The notes under the pieces are model-generated. The model saw only the letters and a list, made by a program, of their open reading frames with translations. It ran no database searches and was not told where the DNA came from. Shown piece by piece: positions 36,101 to 48,434 of a DNA stretch of 64,000 nt. Within the stretch, counting starts at the first letter, position 1, and every line of letters begins with the position of its first letter. Source of the DNA: Lingula anatina (Eukaryota; Brachiopoda; Lingulata; Lingulida; Lingulidae); contig NW_019775450.1 of the NCBI RefSeq assembly GCF_001039355.2, forward strand, positions 5,649-69,648, given 5' to 3'. The position numbers were made by a program, and so were the translations under genes.

Positions 36101-39100
36101 ACAGCATTCGAAACATTTTGATCACATTCGAGGGAGAACCGAAATGGCAAGGCGCTTCAAATCTTGTCAGAATGTTCCACATTGTGCCTCCAATGAGCAG
36201 GAATGCAATTCGAATGCATCTTGATTGCAGGCCGGAATTCAGCCAGCAATGAAACCACACTTGTATGGCATTTGAAGTGCATTCTAAATATTCTCACTAT
36301 ATTTAGACAGCATTAACGATATTCCTAATGTGTTCCAACTACATTCAAGCTGCATTTGAGAGCTAATACAATACAACCGAAATGTGTACGAATCATTCCA
36401 GGTGGGTTCGAAGCGCATTCTGAGGTATTCGTCCAGGAATTAAGGTCAATTTGATATTACCCAACGAATGTGGCGCGAATTTTGAAAATTCTTCATTATG
36501 GCTCATTCTGCTTGATTACTTCAGATTCCAAATAAGTGTGACAGGGGGCTTTACAGTGCCTTCTGGTCTCAGTGTATTTCTTGTTGATGCTTTCATGGTG
36601 GTGGTGAGATACTCTTAAACTATGCAACTGAAACTAAGTACTATTCCAAGGTCAAGAGCTTAGAGGTTGTAAGAGGTTGATGTCACCTGACAAAGTTTTA
36701 CCTGTTCTGAAGAAAAGGAAAATTATGCAGCATAAAATTTGTTGGTACACATCCATGAAGGTATTTTCAGCATTGTATTTACCAAACTGTAATCCATGAA
36801 TTCAGTATGTACATAATGGCCATTATTTATATTTATCTTAGGCTCGAAGTGTGTATTTTATGTATATGTATGTTTTAAATAACATATTTTTACAGATGTA
36901 ACCCTAACAATATTGCCAATGTCTTGAATATGCTCATATTGGAACTCAGCAACCCTCAAAACATATAGAAAGACATATTACACATCATTTTTATGTACTT
37001 TACTGTGAAAATATGGCCAAAAAGCCATTTCCCGCCTTTTTTCACAAACAAATAGCAGATACCAATATAAATCTTTAGCTTTGGTAAAAAATATTGTCAG
37101 ATTTGTGTTCAGCAGCAAAAATGGCCATATAATCCACCTGTTTTAAAAAATTTTTGTCATTTGCCCACCCCTAATTTAAATATATAAATGAAATTGTGCA
37201 GAATTATGAGATAATATCTGGAATCTCGGGGGAAAAAGGGAAATGAGAGTAAAAAATACCATTTAAATATCCGTGAAAAGGAATATTACGATTCTGTAAA
37301 GGCACAAATGTGGTACTGACGGCAATAAAACCAAACTCACATGTTTCATCTTATCTTTCCATCCCCCATGTCCTTTCTGTAGCGTTTTGACCAGCTCCTC
37401 GTCCTCTGCAATCTGGACAATGTCCATCCGCTTAAAGTGGCAAGCAACCTGTCTAGCCCTCATGGCACTCCTTTTGTTTTTATCCCTCCGACTGGACGGT
37501 GACACCTCACCCTGGACCTTCTTGAGCATTGCCGGATTGAAGCTCCACCTGGCGACGAAGAAACATACTAGTAGAAGAAGAACACGACGTTGTTGATGTT
37601 ATACACGTACGTGTCCATTTGAAGTAATCCATGCACAATGTCAAACATGTCTTTATATTTTGTATAATCCGTTTGAACACTGCGCAGACAATATACCTCA
37701 CTGATAATAAAATTATTTTAGTGGAAATGCTGCAAGATACTGATATGAGCATGGTACATTAATTTATGTCATACTCGTATGTACCAATTGTTAATTTCTT
37801 ATTGAATAAAATGCATTCTATCAAAAACAATAGACAATTTCATTTATGCAATGACATTTCAACTTAAAATCTGTTTTTCTTTCATACATACATACATATG
37901 TACAGCACTAGATATACAAGTAACGTACGTTTATTTTTCTTGACAGTAAAAATTACTTACTTTTTCCCATCCTCAAACTTCACTTTCACCACGTGTAGTA
38001 CGAGTTCAACTACCTTTCCAGTCTTACCAAGGTACTGTAAAAGTCCATTTTACATAAATAATTCAAATATAGTGCACGTGCCTCGGATTTCACATGGTTA
38101 TTTTGTTTCTTATCCCAGTTTGCCAAAAACATTTACCATAATTAAATTATGCATTTTAAGCACCTGTAATCGCATATAATATCCACACCGCTTAGTCTTG
38201 CATTTCTTGGAAAGCGGGGGAAAATAATAATAAACAGAAGTTAACCAATATCAATAATTCAAATAATGATCTGGCAACAGACGTATTAATTAAACGGCTA
38301 CAAAGGTAATAGCTACCTGTGCCATCTCGTTATGCCAGCCTCCATAATTCTCCTGCATCCCCACAGCTCTGGTGACACTGACCTTCACAACCTGGACTGT
38401 CTCTCCCTCTTTGAACTAAAATATAAAACGCTAATTGTCAAATTATGATATCTCTTTATTTATGAGATTTGGATGCATTGTCGGATATAAGAATACTGTA
38501 GATTGTTAGGTGTTAAATTCTGTATAACCCGGCCACCAGTCTTAGTGAAATTCTGGATCTAGTACACACGCACAAAGGGTTTCAATGTTTAGATATACCG
38601 GCACATGAAGTCAAATGGATATTTAAACCCACTCATTCAATGGAATTTGAATGAAAACAACTTTTGATTTTCAAATACCAGAATAGATCTGCAAGAAGTT
38701 ATATCTTCAACATAAAAAAGAGCAAAGAAGGTGCGCAGCTGCGTTAGAGCAAGGACTTTTAAAAATACACGCGTGCACTGAAGCTCTTGGGTCAAAGTGC
38801 CAAAGAGAGAAGTACGTGTAATAATAATAGTAATAATAATAATAACACACCTCGCTTTCATTTGTCTCATTTTCTTTTCCTTCCTGTTGGTCATCTCTCT
38901 CATCATGTCCAAGTAACATCTCTAACAGAGGCATTCCCCTGTCCAAAGCTCGCAGATGTTTATCCCTCTCTCTTCCGCGTCTTCTGTCTTGAATGCGATC
39001 TCTTAATAACTGTCCCATGGCTTCCTTCAAAAGCTTATAACCTATGTCTCGATGTCCGTCCCTTTGGGCGGCGCCACGCTCGGGTGAGTCTTGCGCATGC

Positions 39101-41475
39101 GCAGCTGCTTCTGCAGCACGAGCTCCTGGTTCTTGTCTTGGACTACCTGCCTCTGCAAGCTGATCTGGTGGCCGGGCAGGTGGAGGTGATTGGCTATGTT
39201 TTATGCCCTCTGAAATAGGAAAAATGGAAAGAGAATGAATGATAATAAAATTTCAAAGGGTCATTTTTAAAACATCTTATACTTGAAATGTGATTGGTCT
39301 TTTATGTAACGTTAGTAAGTAACAGCGTGCAGCGAATAAGAGCGGGGAGTGTTTTGTAATGTCACTTTAGTTGATTGACACGACTTATTGTACTTAAGCG
39401 AAGAATGTAATGTAGACGGGGAGAACGATGTAAGAGGTTGAACGGAGAGGAATAAACTGTACACTGTAGATAGCGTAGTTAGAAAGCGATAATAAAGAAT
39501 ATGGGAAAAAATGGAATTGTTTAGTTATTACCTCGCGCCACCAAGACAAAGTCAGTAACGTCGTCACATTTACACGTCTATTAAGTGGCTTGTGCTTTTT
39601 TCTATTGAAAATGATACGTGAATGGAATATTATTGCCGCTTTCATAAAAAGGTGGTCAGTAAACAAAGTGCTAACAACAGAGTTGAAATTCCTGTTGCGT
39701 TATGACAAAAAGATCAAAACTACACCTTTACTTTACCGTAAAGTTTGTCCAATGTATCGTACACTTGACGAGAAGTGAACCTTTCTTCAACCTTATATAC
39801 CGCCATGTGCTGTATGAGGTCCTTCAACTGCGTCACTTCCGGGCTGTCATCTGGCTCATGCTGCACCAGTTTTGGCTGGATGCCACCACCGATGGCTGCT
39901 TGAAGCATCTGCATGCCAATGGGCATCAACATGGTAGCCAACATTGAATCTGTAGCAAATTGTATGGATTATATTTTACAGCGAAATTTTTTAGGTAACA
40001 AAGAAGGTGAATGTTTTACAATTTACGCATTAAAACAGGAATTAAACAGCACCGTGTCAGCAATTTTGAAGGAGCTGCCCATTTCTGAATAAAAGTAGAC
40101 GTTTCACTCCATTGACATAAACCGAAGATCAGATTTAGATTAATTTGATATTTGACCAAAAGGACAGACAGTTCGATTTTCTTTTTTTGTATTATTTTAC
40201 CTTGACTTCCAGGGGGGACAGGAATTAACTCCCCAAGAACGTCAAAGTTGATCATTCCTAGAAACACCAAACCCAACGCAAACACATCCACCAGTACCGT
40301 GTACTTCTGCCTGGCGAACTCCTCGGGGGAAAGATAGCAGACCGCCCCTGCCACGGTGGAGAGAAGGAAGGTCTTCGTCATGTCCTCTTCGGCTACTTTA
40401 GCCAGTCCGAAGTCGGTGACCTTAATCATGGGCCGATCGTCTGTTGAGATGTACGACACCATGCTATATTGGCCAAAAGTAAGGTGACAACGAAGAGTTT
40501 AGAGAAATGATGCAAACAAAAGTGAATTGTTTTCTTTAAAAATATAATAAAATAACACTGCTGGTGATATTCATAATGATATTGATGACGAGTATGATGA
40601 TGTTGAAAAAACAGCTGAATATGAATAATGATGTTATTTCAAATGCATGTTTTATTTTACTTGCGTAAATTTGACGCCAGATACGTTCCCTTTTTAATTA
40701 ATTGGGATTAAGCATGATTTTATCTATTATTTATTTAAAGAAAGAATACTTTTGGGGAAAGCATAAGCACTGCCTTACATGTTGTTTGGTTTAAGATCCC
40801 TGTGTATTATCTGCTGTGGTGCCTCGTGCAAGTGTACCAGAGCAGCAGCAATTTGCCGCATGAAATCCACTTTTGTTGCCAAATCAATAGGCGCATGCGC
40901 AACGAAGTATTCCTTCATCTCTCCCATATTGCAGAAGTCCATGACGATCCAGAAAGAATCTTGAGAGAAGTGATAGTCGAGGAACCGAATTAAATTTTGG
41001 TGACTGGGTAACTTTTGTAACACCTTTATTTCGGAAAGCGCGGTGCTGCCGTGTCTTTCCTTTCTCTTTATGTCTATCTGCTTTGCTGCAACCTAATGGA
41101 AAATACCAAAAATCTGTGAATTCTCTGAATTTATCAATAATGAATACGTTTGTTATATGTTATTCATAATTGTCGATATTAATGATCGAGATTAATTTTC
41201 TCTTGCAATTTATCCTCCCCCCCCCAAAAAAAAAAATGCAGATAGGCCTATGAGCGAGTAATAACTAAGCAGATGGATGTCACATGAAGGAAGTTTTATT
41301 ATGTCATAGCCCCTAATCAAGTAAAACCCTAAATTCCTGCGTAATTACATACCTTTATCCTACTCCTAGTGTCAACCCCTGCGAAGACCACCCCAAACCC
41401 TCCTTGACCCAGCTTCTTCATTAAGTTGACCTCATACTGCCCCAGCCTTAGAACACAGGTCGGATCCTGAGACAT
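32485..41475 (-). CDS. Ser/Thr kinase with three Mind-bomb/HERC2-type repeats
   Basis: Eleven exons join in frame to 693 residues: 41353-41475, 40779-41092, 40201-40463, 39737-39949, 38851-39209, 38317-38415, 37961-38034, 37341-37548, 34066-34142, 33410-33563 and 32485-32682. The kinase domain shows LGQGGFGVVFAG (P-loop), VAAKQI (ATP lysine), HRDLKPNN (catalytic loop), DFG and SPEE, so it should be active. A charged linker of about 120 residues follows. Three repeats of the MIB/HERC2 (SH3_15) type come next, each with a GHGGW- or GEW-type core and a WSFNP/WYFNP/WIFHR element. In MIB proteins these repeats bind substrates (family knowledge). No RING or ankyrin repeat is visible. The frame is open upstream of the chosen ATG to an acceptor at 41508, so a 5' exon may exist. 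Substrate unknown. Confidence 0.85.
32902..33153. other. 252-base run of N, probably a false gap
   Basis: The sequence before the gap (about 32777-32901) and after it (33154 to about 33272) is the same: a CTA triplet repeat, then a shared 75-base stretch starting GGCCTACTAAAGAA, then TA repeats. The two contig ends therefore overlap instead of being separated. It lies in the last intron of the kinase gene. Confidence 0.85.
34624..37173. mobile_element. 2.55-kb hAT-like non-autonomous element
   Basis: The left end AGGGGTGGGCAAATGA and the right end TCATTTGCCCACCCCTA are inverted repeats extending about 100 bases with mismatches. The 8-base ATTTAAAT flanks both ends (34616-34623 and 37174-37181). 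GGGGTGGGC-type ends and 8-base duplications are features of hAT elements. No transposase frame is visible. It fills most of intron 8 of the kinase gene and contains a nested repeat at 35853-36542. Confidence 0.7.
35853..36542. repeat. CATTC/GAATG-rich degenerate repeat with inverted ends
   Basis: The block opens with GTCACACT and closes with AGTGTGAC. Its interior is crowded with CATTC and GAATG pentamers at irregular spacing. It looks like an independent insertion nested in the hAT-like element, but no target duplication is clear. Confidence 0.5.
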
Positions 41476-41509
41476 CCTTGACTGGATTTCTGACTGACTG
41501 TATAGATCC

Positions 41510-43141
41510 TGGCTAATAAATAAATAAATAAATAGTGGATGATCATCAGTGGCGAATTTATAGGGGGGGGGGGGGGGTCAGCTGGGTCCTGACCCCCCTC
41601 CCCCTTCGATTACTGGTCCCCTCTTAATTGAAATGAGAATTTGGACTAGCTGAATCATAGTTCTAAACCGTACCAAATGGCACCGTTCGCCCTCTAAAAT
41701 ACCAAAAAATTTTGGAGCTCTTCAGCGGGCCCCACATCCAACGCCTGTATGTGTGTGTGTGTGTGTGTGCATGTGTGTGTGTGGGGGGGGGGGGGGGCGG
41801 TCGGCTTAATCCTGGATCCCCCCCTGATCATTAATACAACGCTCTCGAATAATTGCCAAGTACAAGTAGTGCTACACTAGTACACAGCCCCTATAAAGAC
41901 TGCATTTTATGTTCCTAATGTTGACCGTCTGTCACGTGCCCTAAAGGACAAAATGAAACAAGCATTAGGGCCGCTTGAAAAGATCAGGTTTAAAGATCAG
42001 GTTTAAAGTTAGCGGGTTTAAATGTGTGATCATTCATATCAGTCACTAAAGATGAATTCTTTAAGCAAAAACACAGTTTTACAAAACGTACTGTAAGGCG
42101 TTATAACAAACGAACAGATGTAGGGCTCTACTCTACATGTACCTGTGAAAGTCCACACGTCGAGTCAATCAATCAGCTGATCACTCGGCAGTAGGCCTAA
42201 TCCTGTTGCCATACTGTACAACGTACAGTAGTAAACGTGTAGATATACGCACTCTCTGTTAGATGTTATATCAAATCATCTTTAAAAAATAAAGGAAAAA
42301 TGATTTGACTTGCTGATATGTTGTTTTCCTTTCGATATGCACAAGATGGCGTAGTATTTACTTTTTCCGATTACCGGGGATTTCCAGTCACATGACTGAA
42401 CTAAATATAGCACAGCCGACAAAACTAAACAATAGATGCACTCCCATGATTAGAAGTAGGCCTACATCAGTGCAGACTGCATCTACTTTAAATTGAATTT
42501 ATCGTAATCCGTGTCACTACATCTATCACTTGGCATATTTATCCATGCATATTAGTATACATTCATGTAATAATAATGATATGTAATGATAGGCCCCTAT
42601 ATATAGGCGAAATAATTAGGCCCTATAGACCTAAAATGTGGTTTTAGCACTCCTTAATACAGTGATTATAATGAAAACATATTTTTTTAAAAAATATACT
42701 GAATGTAAGAATTCTTAGAGAGAATAAGGCACATCGCACGATGAAACTAATGTATACAAGGTCAAGAGAGAGAGAGAGAGGATGGAGGATAAAATGTGTG
42801 TGTCATCCGTACGTTTCCTTAAGAAAATATTTTTTATCTGTTACCTACTGGTAATAATTTATAGCAAAAGTGGTTTAAAGTTTCCATATTTTTCTTAAAT
42901 AGAAATATTTCCTTCGTGCTGATATACGTTAATGGTTGGTTAATATTTTCTCTTCAAAATTGATCGTTTCCAACAATGCAACACATTGCTCATGTCGCTT
43001 ACGACATTTTACCTTATGACGTCATAAGAGTCAACAACGTCATGGACCGCCGCGGTTGCCGTAACGTTAGTTACAATAACACAACTTCAGACTGCAGACG
43101 TGTAGAATCTCAAGTGGTGATATTATTTAGCTTAATTTAGT
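41510..43141. other. Divergent intergenic region between kinase and basic-protein genes
   Basis: The region contains G-runs at 41563-41577 and 41783-41797 within a repeat-like segment (about 41545-41835) whose edges resemble the common GGATCC-C-run ends of marine invertebrate elements. The remainder is AT-rich. Both neighbours are transcribed away from it, so it should hold both promoters; I cannot point to specific sites. Confidence 0.45.
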
Positions 43142-44610
43142 ATGGATGAAGTAGAATCGGGCGTAGGCCGATTTGGACGTATTCGAATACGCGTGAGACA
43201 ATCCGCTGCGCGTGCTGTAAGTAACATCCGACGACGCAGTGGAAGAATTTCAGTGAGAACAACTCCGGAGCAGGCTGCTGTTCCATGCGCTGACGCAAGT
43301 GAGGAGCCGAGCGCAGACGAAAAGGTACAGGGATCAATTTAAAATTCAATGATAAATATGTCAGCATTATTCCATGGAATACACAGTTTCATTCGGAAAG
43401 TCCTACCGATAACTAAAAACAAACAGCGCATTCCGTTTGAATCACACTTAAATAATGCTTGAGTTAGAAAAGTTGCTATTAATATTCTTTTTCGCTTTTC
43501 GAATACTTTTCCAATTCTATTTACTGATTCCTTCTTTTAATCTCATTTTATTTAGACCAAGGACAGTGACGCCGAGAGTGCCGTCAACGAGGACACGGCA
43601 TCTAAGAAGTGAGATTTCAAGCAGCTTATTTTATCGTGCACCTTATTTTCCTCTTTATTTTGAGTATTTCCCAGAGAAATATGATCAGACCTCCTTAGAT
43701 AAACAACCCACTTATATGAAACTTATATGAATATGCACCAGCTTTCAGATTATATTCTCTAAATTGGGAGACAGAGAACAATCTTATCTATATTTAACTG
43801 GTATTGATATACTATCATTCCCGACGTCTTTTGGCATATGAAGGTAATACTATTATAAATACAGTGCATATAAATTAAAATACACACTGGTTCCCTTCGT
43901 AGATGTATTACACCTTTTGCCATCATTTCTAACTTTCCAAAGGTCTGACTCCACAACCTCTAGTGAAAGAGCAGCTTATATGAAAACGATGGAGGAATTG
44001 CGCTCTTTTGAGGAAAAGAATAGAGAAGAGAAGAAACCAAAATCAAGATGGCAAACCTTCAAGGCCATGTTCTGCTGTTGTGCCTCCAAGGTAAGCCACA
44101 GTGATCTATTTGCGATATGCGATATTTTTTATTTATCAATGGGACGTCATTTTTCGTTTATTACATTTATGGATTTATGAAACATAGAATCCATCGTATT
44201 CCATTTCTGGGCTTGTACAGGGTGTGCTACGCTTTCCACAGTTATAAGAATCAAGGATATTTATATACAGATCATCATCAGTATCAAGCCACATTTTACA
44301 GGTCGAACCCTCCATAGGACCAAAGCAAGCTCAGCGCTCAAGCAGATTGAACTACATCGTCCCTTCAGATTGCTCCGTGGAGTTACAAGACAAACGTCTA
44401 TCCAAGCTTGTCTTGACAGAAGCGCTAACAGGGCCATCTAGTGCCACCTCCGACAGTTCCATCAATGCCGAGGGTGGTGCCTGCTTGAAACCTAGAGGGG
44501 CCAGCAGCATTGTGCTGAATTTCTTGGATTTTGGGAATGGAACGGAGAAGAGTGTAGACGAAAAGGTGAAGGTAATCTATGTGAAGGAGGCTGACAACAG
44601 CAGCGAGTGA
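43142..44610 (+). CDS. Unrecognised protein with basic N-terminus and internal CCC motif
   Basis: Four exons join in frame to 230 residues: 43142-43324, 43556-43608, 43943-44090 and 44302-44610. Residues about 10-40 are very arginine-rich. Residues 45-85 are acidic and Ser/Thr-rich. Residues about 85-128 form a charged, probably helical segment (ERAAYMKTMEELRSFEEKN) ending FKAMFCCCASK. The C-terminal exon is mixed and hydrophilic, with a short LNFLDFG segment. There is no signal peptide or membrane helix. The three adjacent cysteines beside basic residues resemble palmitoylation sites, which is inference. No known domain recognised. Confidence 0.72.
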
Positions 44611-47441
44611 AGTACGTTCCATCTCTGCTAATTCCGGCTGTGTTCTCCTCTCCCGAAATTCAGTTAGTACAGTCGCAATAGTTTAGGCCATACTCATCAA
44701 CTTAAATTCCTCTTCATTTACATTTAAATATTTAAAAAAATTAAAAATCGGTTGTTAACGCCTACTGGCACATTTAATTGTTTTTTGGCGAAGAGGAATA
44801 TTCTTATTTTTTTCGTAAAATCAAAATATCGAAAAGAGAGTTAATTGCGTTAACTTAGTTCGTTTTATTTGAAGATTTAAATTAATTGAATTTTAGTAGT
44901 ATAACAGAAGTTCAGGTTATATGGAAACTTTTTTTATTTTGTGAACAATTTATTATTTTTCTTTACTCAATCTTATTTAATCACAGTGGTGCATGTGACC
45001 ATACATGCCCCATTTGTTAATAGTGGATTTCCTTCTGAGAAGTCTTCAATGTAATACTTTTTTTTTCACGTCAGGTATTTTAAACACTAGTATGTTGCAT
45101 TGAAAATTCAAAATTATGTTCATATTGGAGTTTACAATTATTATTATTATAGTTATTCATTTTTGAAAATACTTTTTGGGCACAAAATTCATAGTTAAGT
45201 AATCCATTATATATTTATTGATGTGTAGTCATATCCATATATTCAATATGAAACTTTACGAAAAAGTACATCTAGTTGACTACAAACACTGGTTACAGCG
45301 CGGTGCCTATCCTTGGATATATGCAGTAAGAGGTCTTTACAGCTGTGCTCTACTGCCAGAAAACTAACAATATGTACTTGCGCTAGGCAAGCTAAAGAAA
45401 GAAAAAAAGAAAAGCGCAAAGTCGTTTTATCTAATTGAAATATAGGTATAGACATTTTAGACAGGAATTTGTAAAAGAAAATACGATGACCATGACATGT
45501 ATATTTGGTTATATAAATTGTAATATTTTACTTCCAGTAAAATCAGTTCGTAGTAAGACTAGTAATGTGGAGAAGGCGATTGCTAAAACATCTTTCTCGA
45601 GTTTCTATATTGTCGTATTTAGTGAAATATGGCTAAATTTTCTCTGATATTGAGATTGTGTCACGTATCTACATCTACGACATTTTGCTAAGATCGATGT
45701 ATTTCATATTGTGTTATACAAACACATTAAAAAATGAGACAGGGAATCAAAACATTGTTTAAATTGGAAAATTTTGTGTTTTCCCTGGTATCAACATAAA
45801 CATGCTGTAAAGATAGCTTTGTTTCAGCAAACTGAAATTATGTTTTGAAAGACTGAAACTAACTTGCGTAAGTCCAGTATATGCTTTGCATTGAGAGTAA
45901 CTGAATACAAGTTATTGGGTAGTAAAACAATCTTGCTATATTATGTAATAGATTAATAAGTAAAGAAAGAAGTACCAAAAATATAAGAACTAAAAGAAAC
46001 GAAAAAGACAAAAAAAAAAAATAATAATAATAATAATGATAATAATAATAAATAAAAATCTGGAGGTTCCTTTAACCAAATCTTTCTGAAAAAATTATAT
46101 CTGTTTATTGTAAGATTTGAATAAACATACGCCAAAGATTTGATTGTAACGTTCAAAAAAAAAAAAAAAAAAAAAAAAAAACATTAAGCAGTTCAATAGG
46201 ACCTGATGTACAAGAAATGTACGCCTAAATTAGGACCCCAAGAGTCTGGCCACAGAAGGAGGTGGGGGGGGGGGGGGGGGGGGGGGGGCTGAATGACATG
46301 CCTCAAAGGCTTGTTCTTTCAGAATTCTATGATTGTGAGCAGATTATGAAAAGCAATATACACGAGAGTTGTAGTAGTTTATATGCCAGTGGTAGCGTAA
46401 ATATTAGGATTATATAGTTACAAGTCGTAGCATATCAGAATGCATTGTAATTGTACCACATGTAGTAGTTACGTGTCGTAATGTACCAGTATGCATTAAA
46501 ATAATGCTTTTATTTATTTTTATACTTGGCTTTTTTTAAAGATGAAAGTAGAAGTTTAATAGTAGCATAAAGAGTACAGTAAGTATAGGCTCTAACCGCC
46601 TATAGGTCTGTTGTTTGCATTCGAATATAATGATCGCATTTTAATGCACTTTATTCGTCTGTCTTTATTTAAAGATGAAGCTACGCTGGTATGGAAATAA
46701 TGTACTGTTTTTATGATGAAGAAATAAAGAAACCAGCTGATGCATTTATCTTCTTTTCTTCCACTTTCGACAGTACCTCTGTACACGAAGCAAGTTTTTA
46801 TTTCATCCCTTAAAATTCTATAAACGCAGAGAGAAGTGGCATTGATTTAGATCGTCATCCGGTATCTGATTCTGACAGTCGTGTTTCTCTCTGTCAATAT
46901 GTATTATCTTAAATAATTTATATATCTGGGGTTGTAAATAATTCATAAGTTTGAATAATTATGACAGAATTGTAATTAAATTGATTAAGGAGCTTTAGCG
47001 TCACCGCCTCATGACTAGCGTAAAATTGGGCTTCTTTGATTTGAGTCGCACCAGTGACGACCACATTTTGAGCAATCTGTACATAAATGTTTTATATCAC
47101 ATTATAATCACTGTTGATTTCTTTTCATATTTGAGCGTAGTATAGTATAAAGCAGTTAATGAGGCAAGTCAGAATTATGCAAATATCACTCGAAATGTGT
47201 CACTGATGTCCGTGACTTAAACTTTCTCAAGTTTTTTTAATAGCCCTGAAATGATAAACCGTTTCGTAATCGAAAACCTGTATCTGCTATATGCAAGTAA
47301 TAAAACTTTTTCATAAAAACGCACTCTTCATTTCGCTTTTTAATAGCAAAAGAACATCCTGTATTTAGTAAAAACCGAATTAATTAATCAATCAATTAAT
47401 TAAAAATTCTGCATCATTCGGCTGTCTCTGTTTGCCAAAAA
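44611..47441. other. Intergenic region with long homopolymer tracts
   Basis: AT-rich sequence containing the 3' UTR of the four-exon gene, an A run at about 46156-46181 and a G run of about 26 bases at 46263-46289. I see no further exon. Confidence 0.5.
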
Positions 47442-48391
47442 TCACCACTCCGGTGAAATAAGCTTTTTCTTTTGCGATGTATCACACGTGTCCGCCTGAC
47501 CATCACTTTCTTCTGTCGGCATAACTGGGCTGGGTACATTTCTAAGGTCGATGACGTCATCAAGCTTCTGGGAGCCTATTTGTTTCCTCCTTTTCAGTCT
47601 GTAGAAGAGAAAAAGGTTTATTTCTAAAATGGTCATTGGCAAATTTGTTCGATAACACGTTATACAACTTGACTGTGTGTGAATTGTGCCTTAACGCAAC
47701 TGAAAGCACTAGTTCTTATTGTCATGTTGTTTGGTGATTTTTTTTCTCAATAGCACAGCCCCGGGGTGTGTATAAAGGTCATAAATAAAAGCATGAGCCC
47801 TCCACCTTTACAGTTGATTATTACAATGTCAGTTAACATACCGGCAATAGATGGCAAACATTAATCAGAGAAGCAGCTACGCAGCGCAGAATAGAGTTTA
47901 ATAAAAGATTTACATACGTATCCATGAAAGAAGATGCTTCCAAGAAACTTATTAACTATAAATCAGCGCAAATTATTCATCAGTTTATTCACTGTTTCTG
48001 TGAGAAATTTTTACTGGTTTAAACAGAACAGAAGGCAAGTAGTTTTAGTTCAACGTTGCTCATTCAGCCCTTCAGTCAAAAGCCAATTCCATGTCTCGAC
48101 CTAAGATTCTCCGCTTTAATTGCGGCATAAGGTTTTCTGTAACATTCGCATGTATAACATTAAATGGTTTTACTCTAGAGACTGATTATCGTTGCTTAAA
48201 GACAGTAAGCGTAATTCATATACCTTTGGTAAATGTAGGCTGTAAAAAGAGCTACAAAAAGCAGTGTTCCCACGGTTCCAACAGTAAGCCCTACTATCAT
48301 GCCTAAAATTAATAAACAGTTATGCATATTTATATAATTTAATTAATGAATTTCTAGAAATAATAATACAGAAATAAAAAAGAGAGGATAA

Positions 48392-48434
<43 letters not shown>

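Noticed and set aside
35956-36252. 98-codon open frame on the plus strand
   Set aside because: It lies wholly within the CATTC-rich repeat nested in the hAT-like element.
46263-46289. Run of about 26 G that could form a quadruplex
   Set aside because: Similar G or C runs occur at many places in the window (5050, 8650, 34168, 41563, 53571, 57154), so this looks like general microsatellite behaviour rather than a specific regulatory site.
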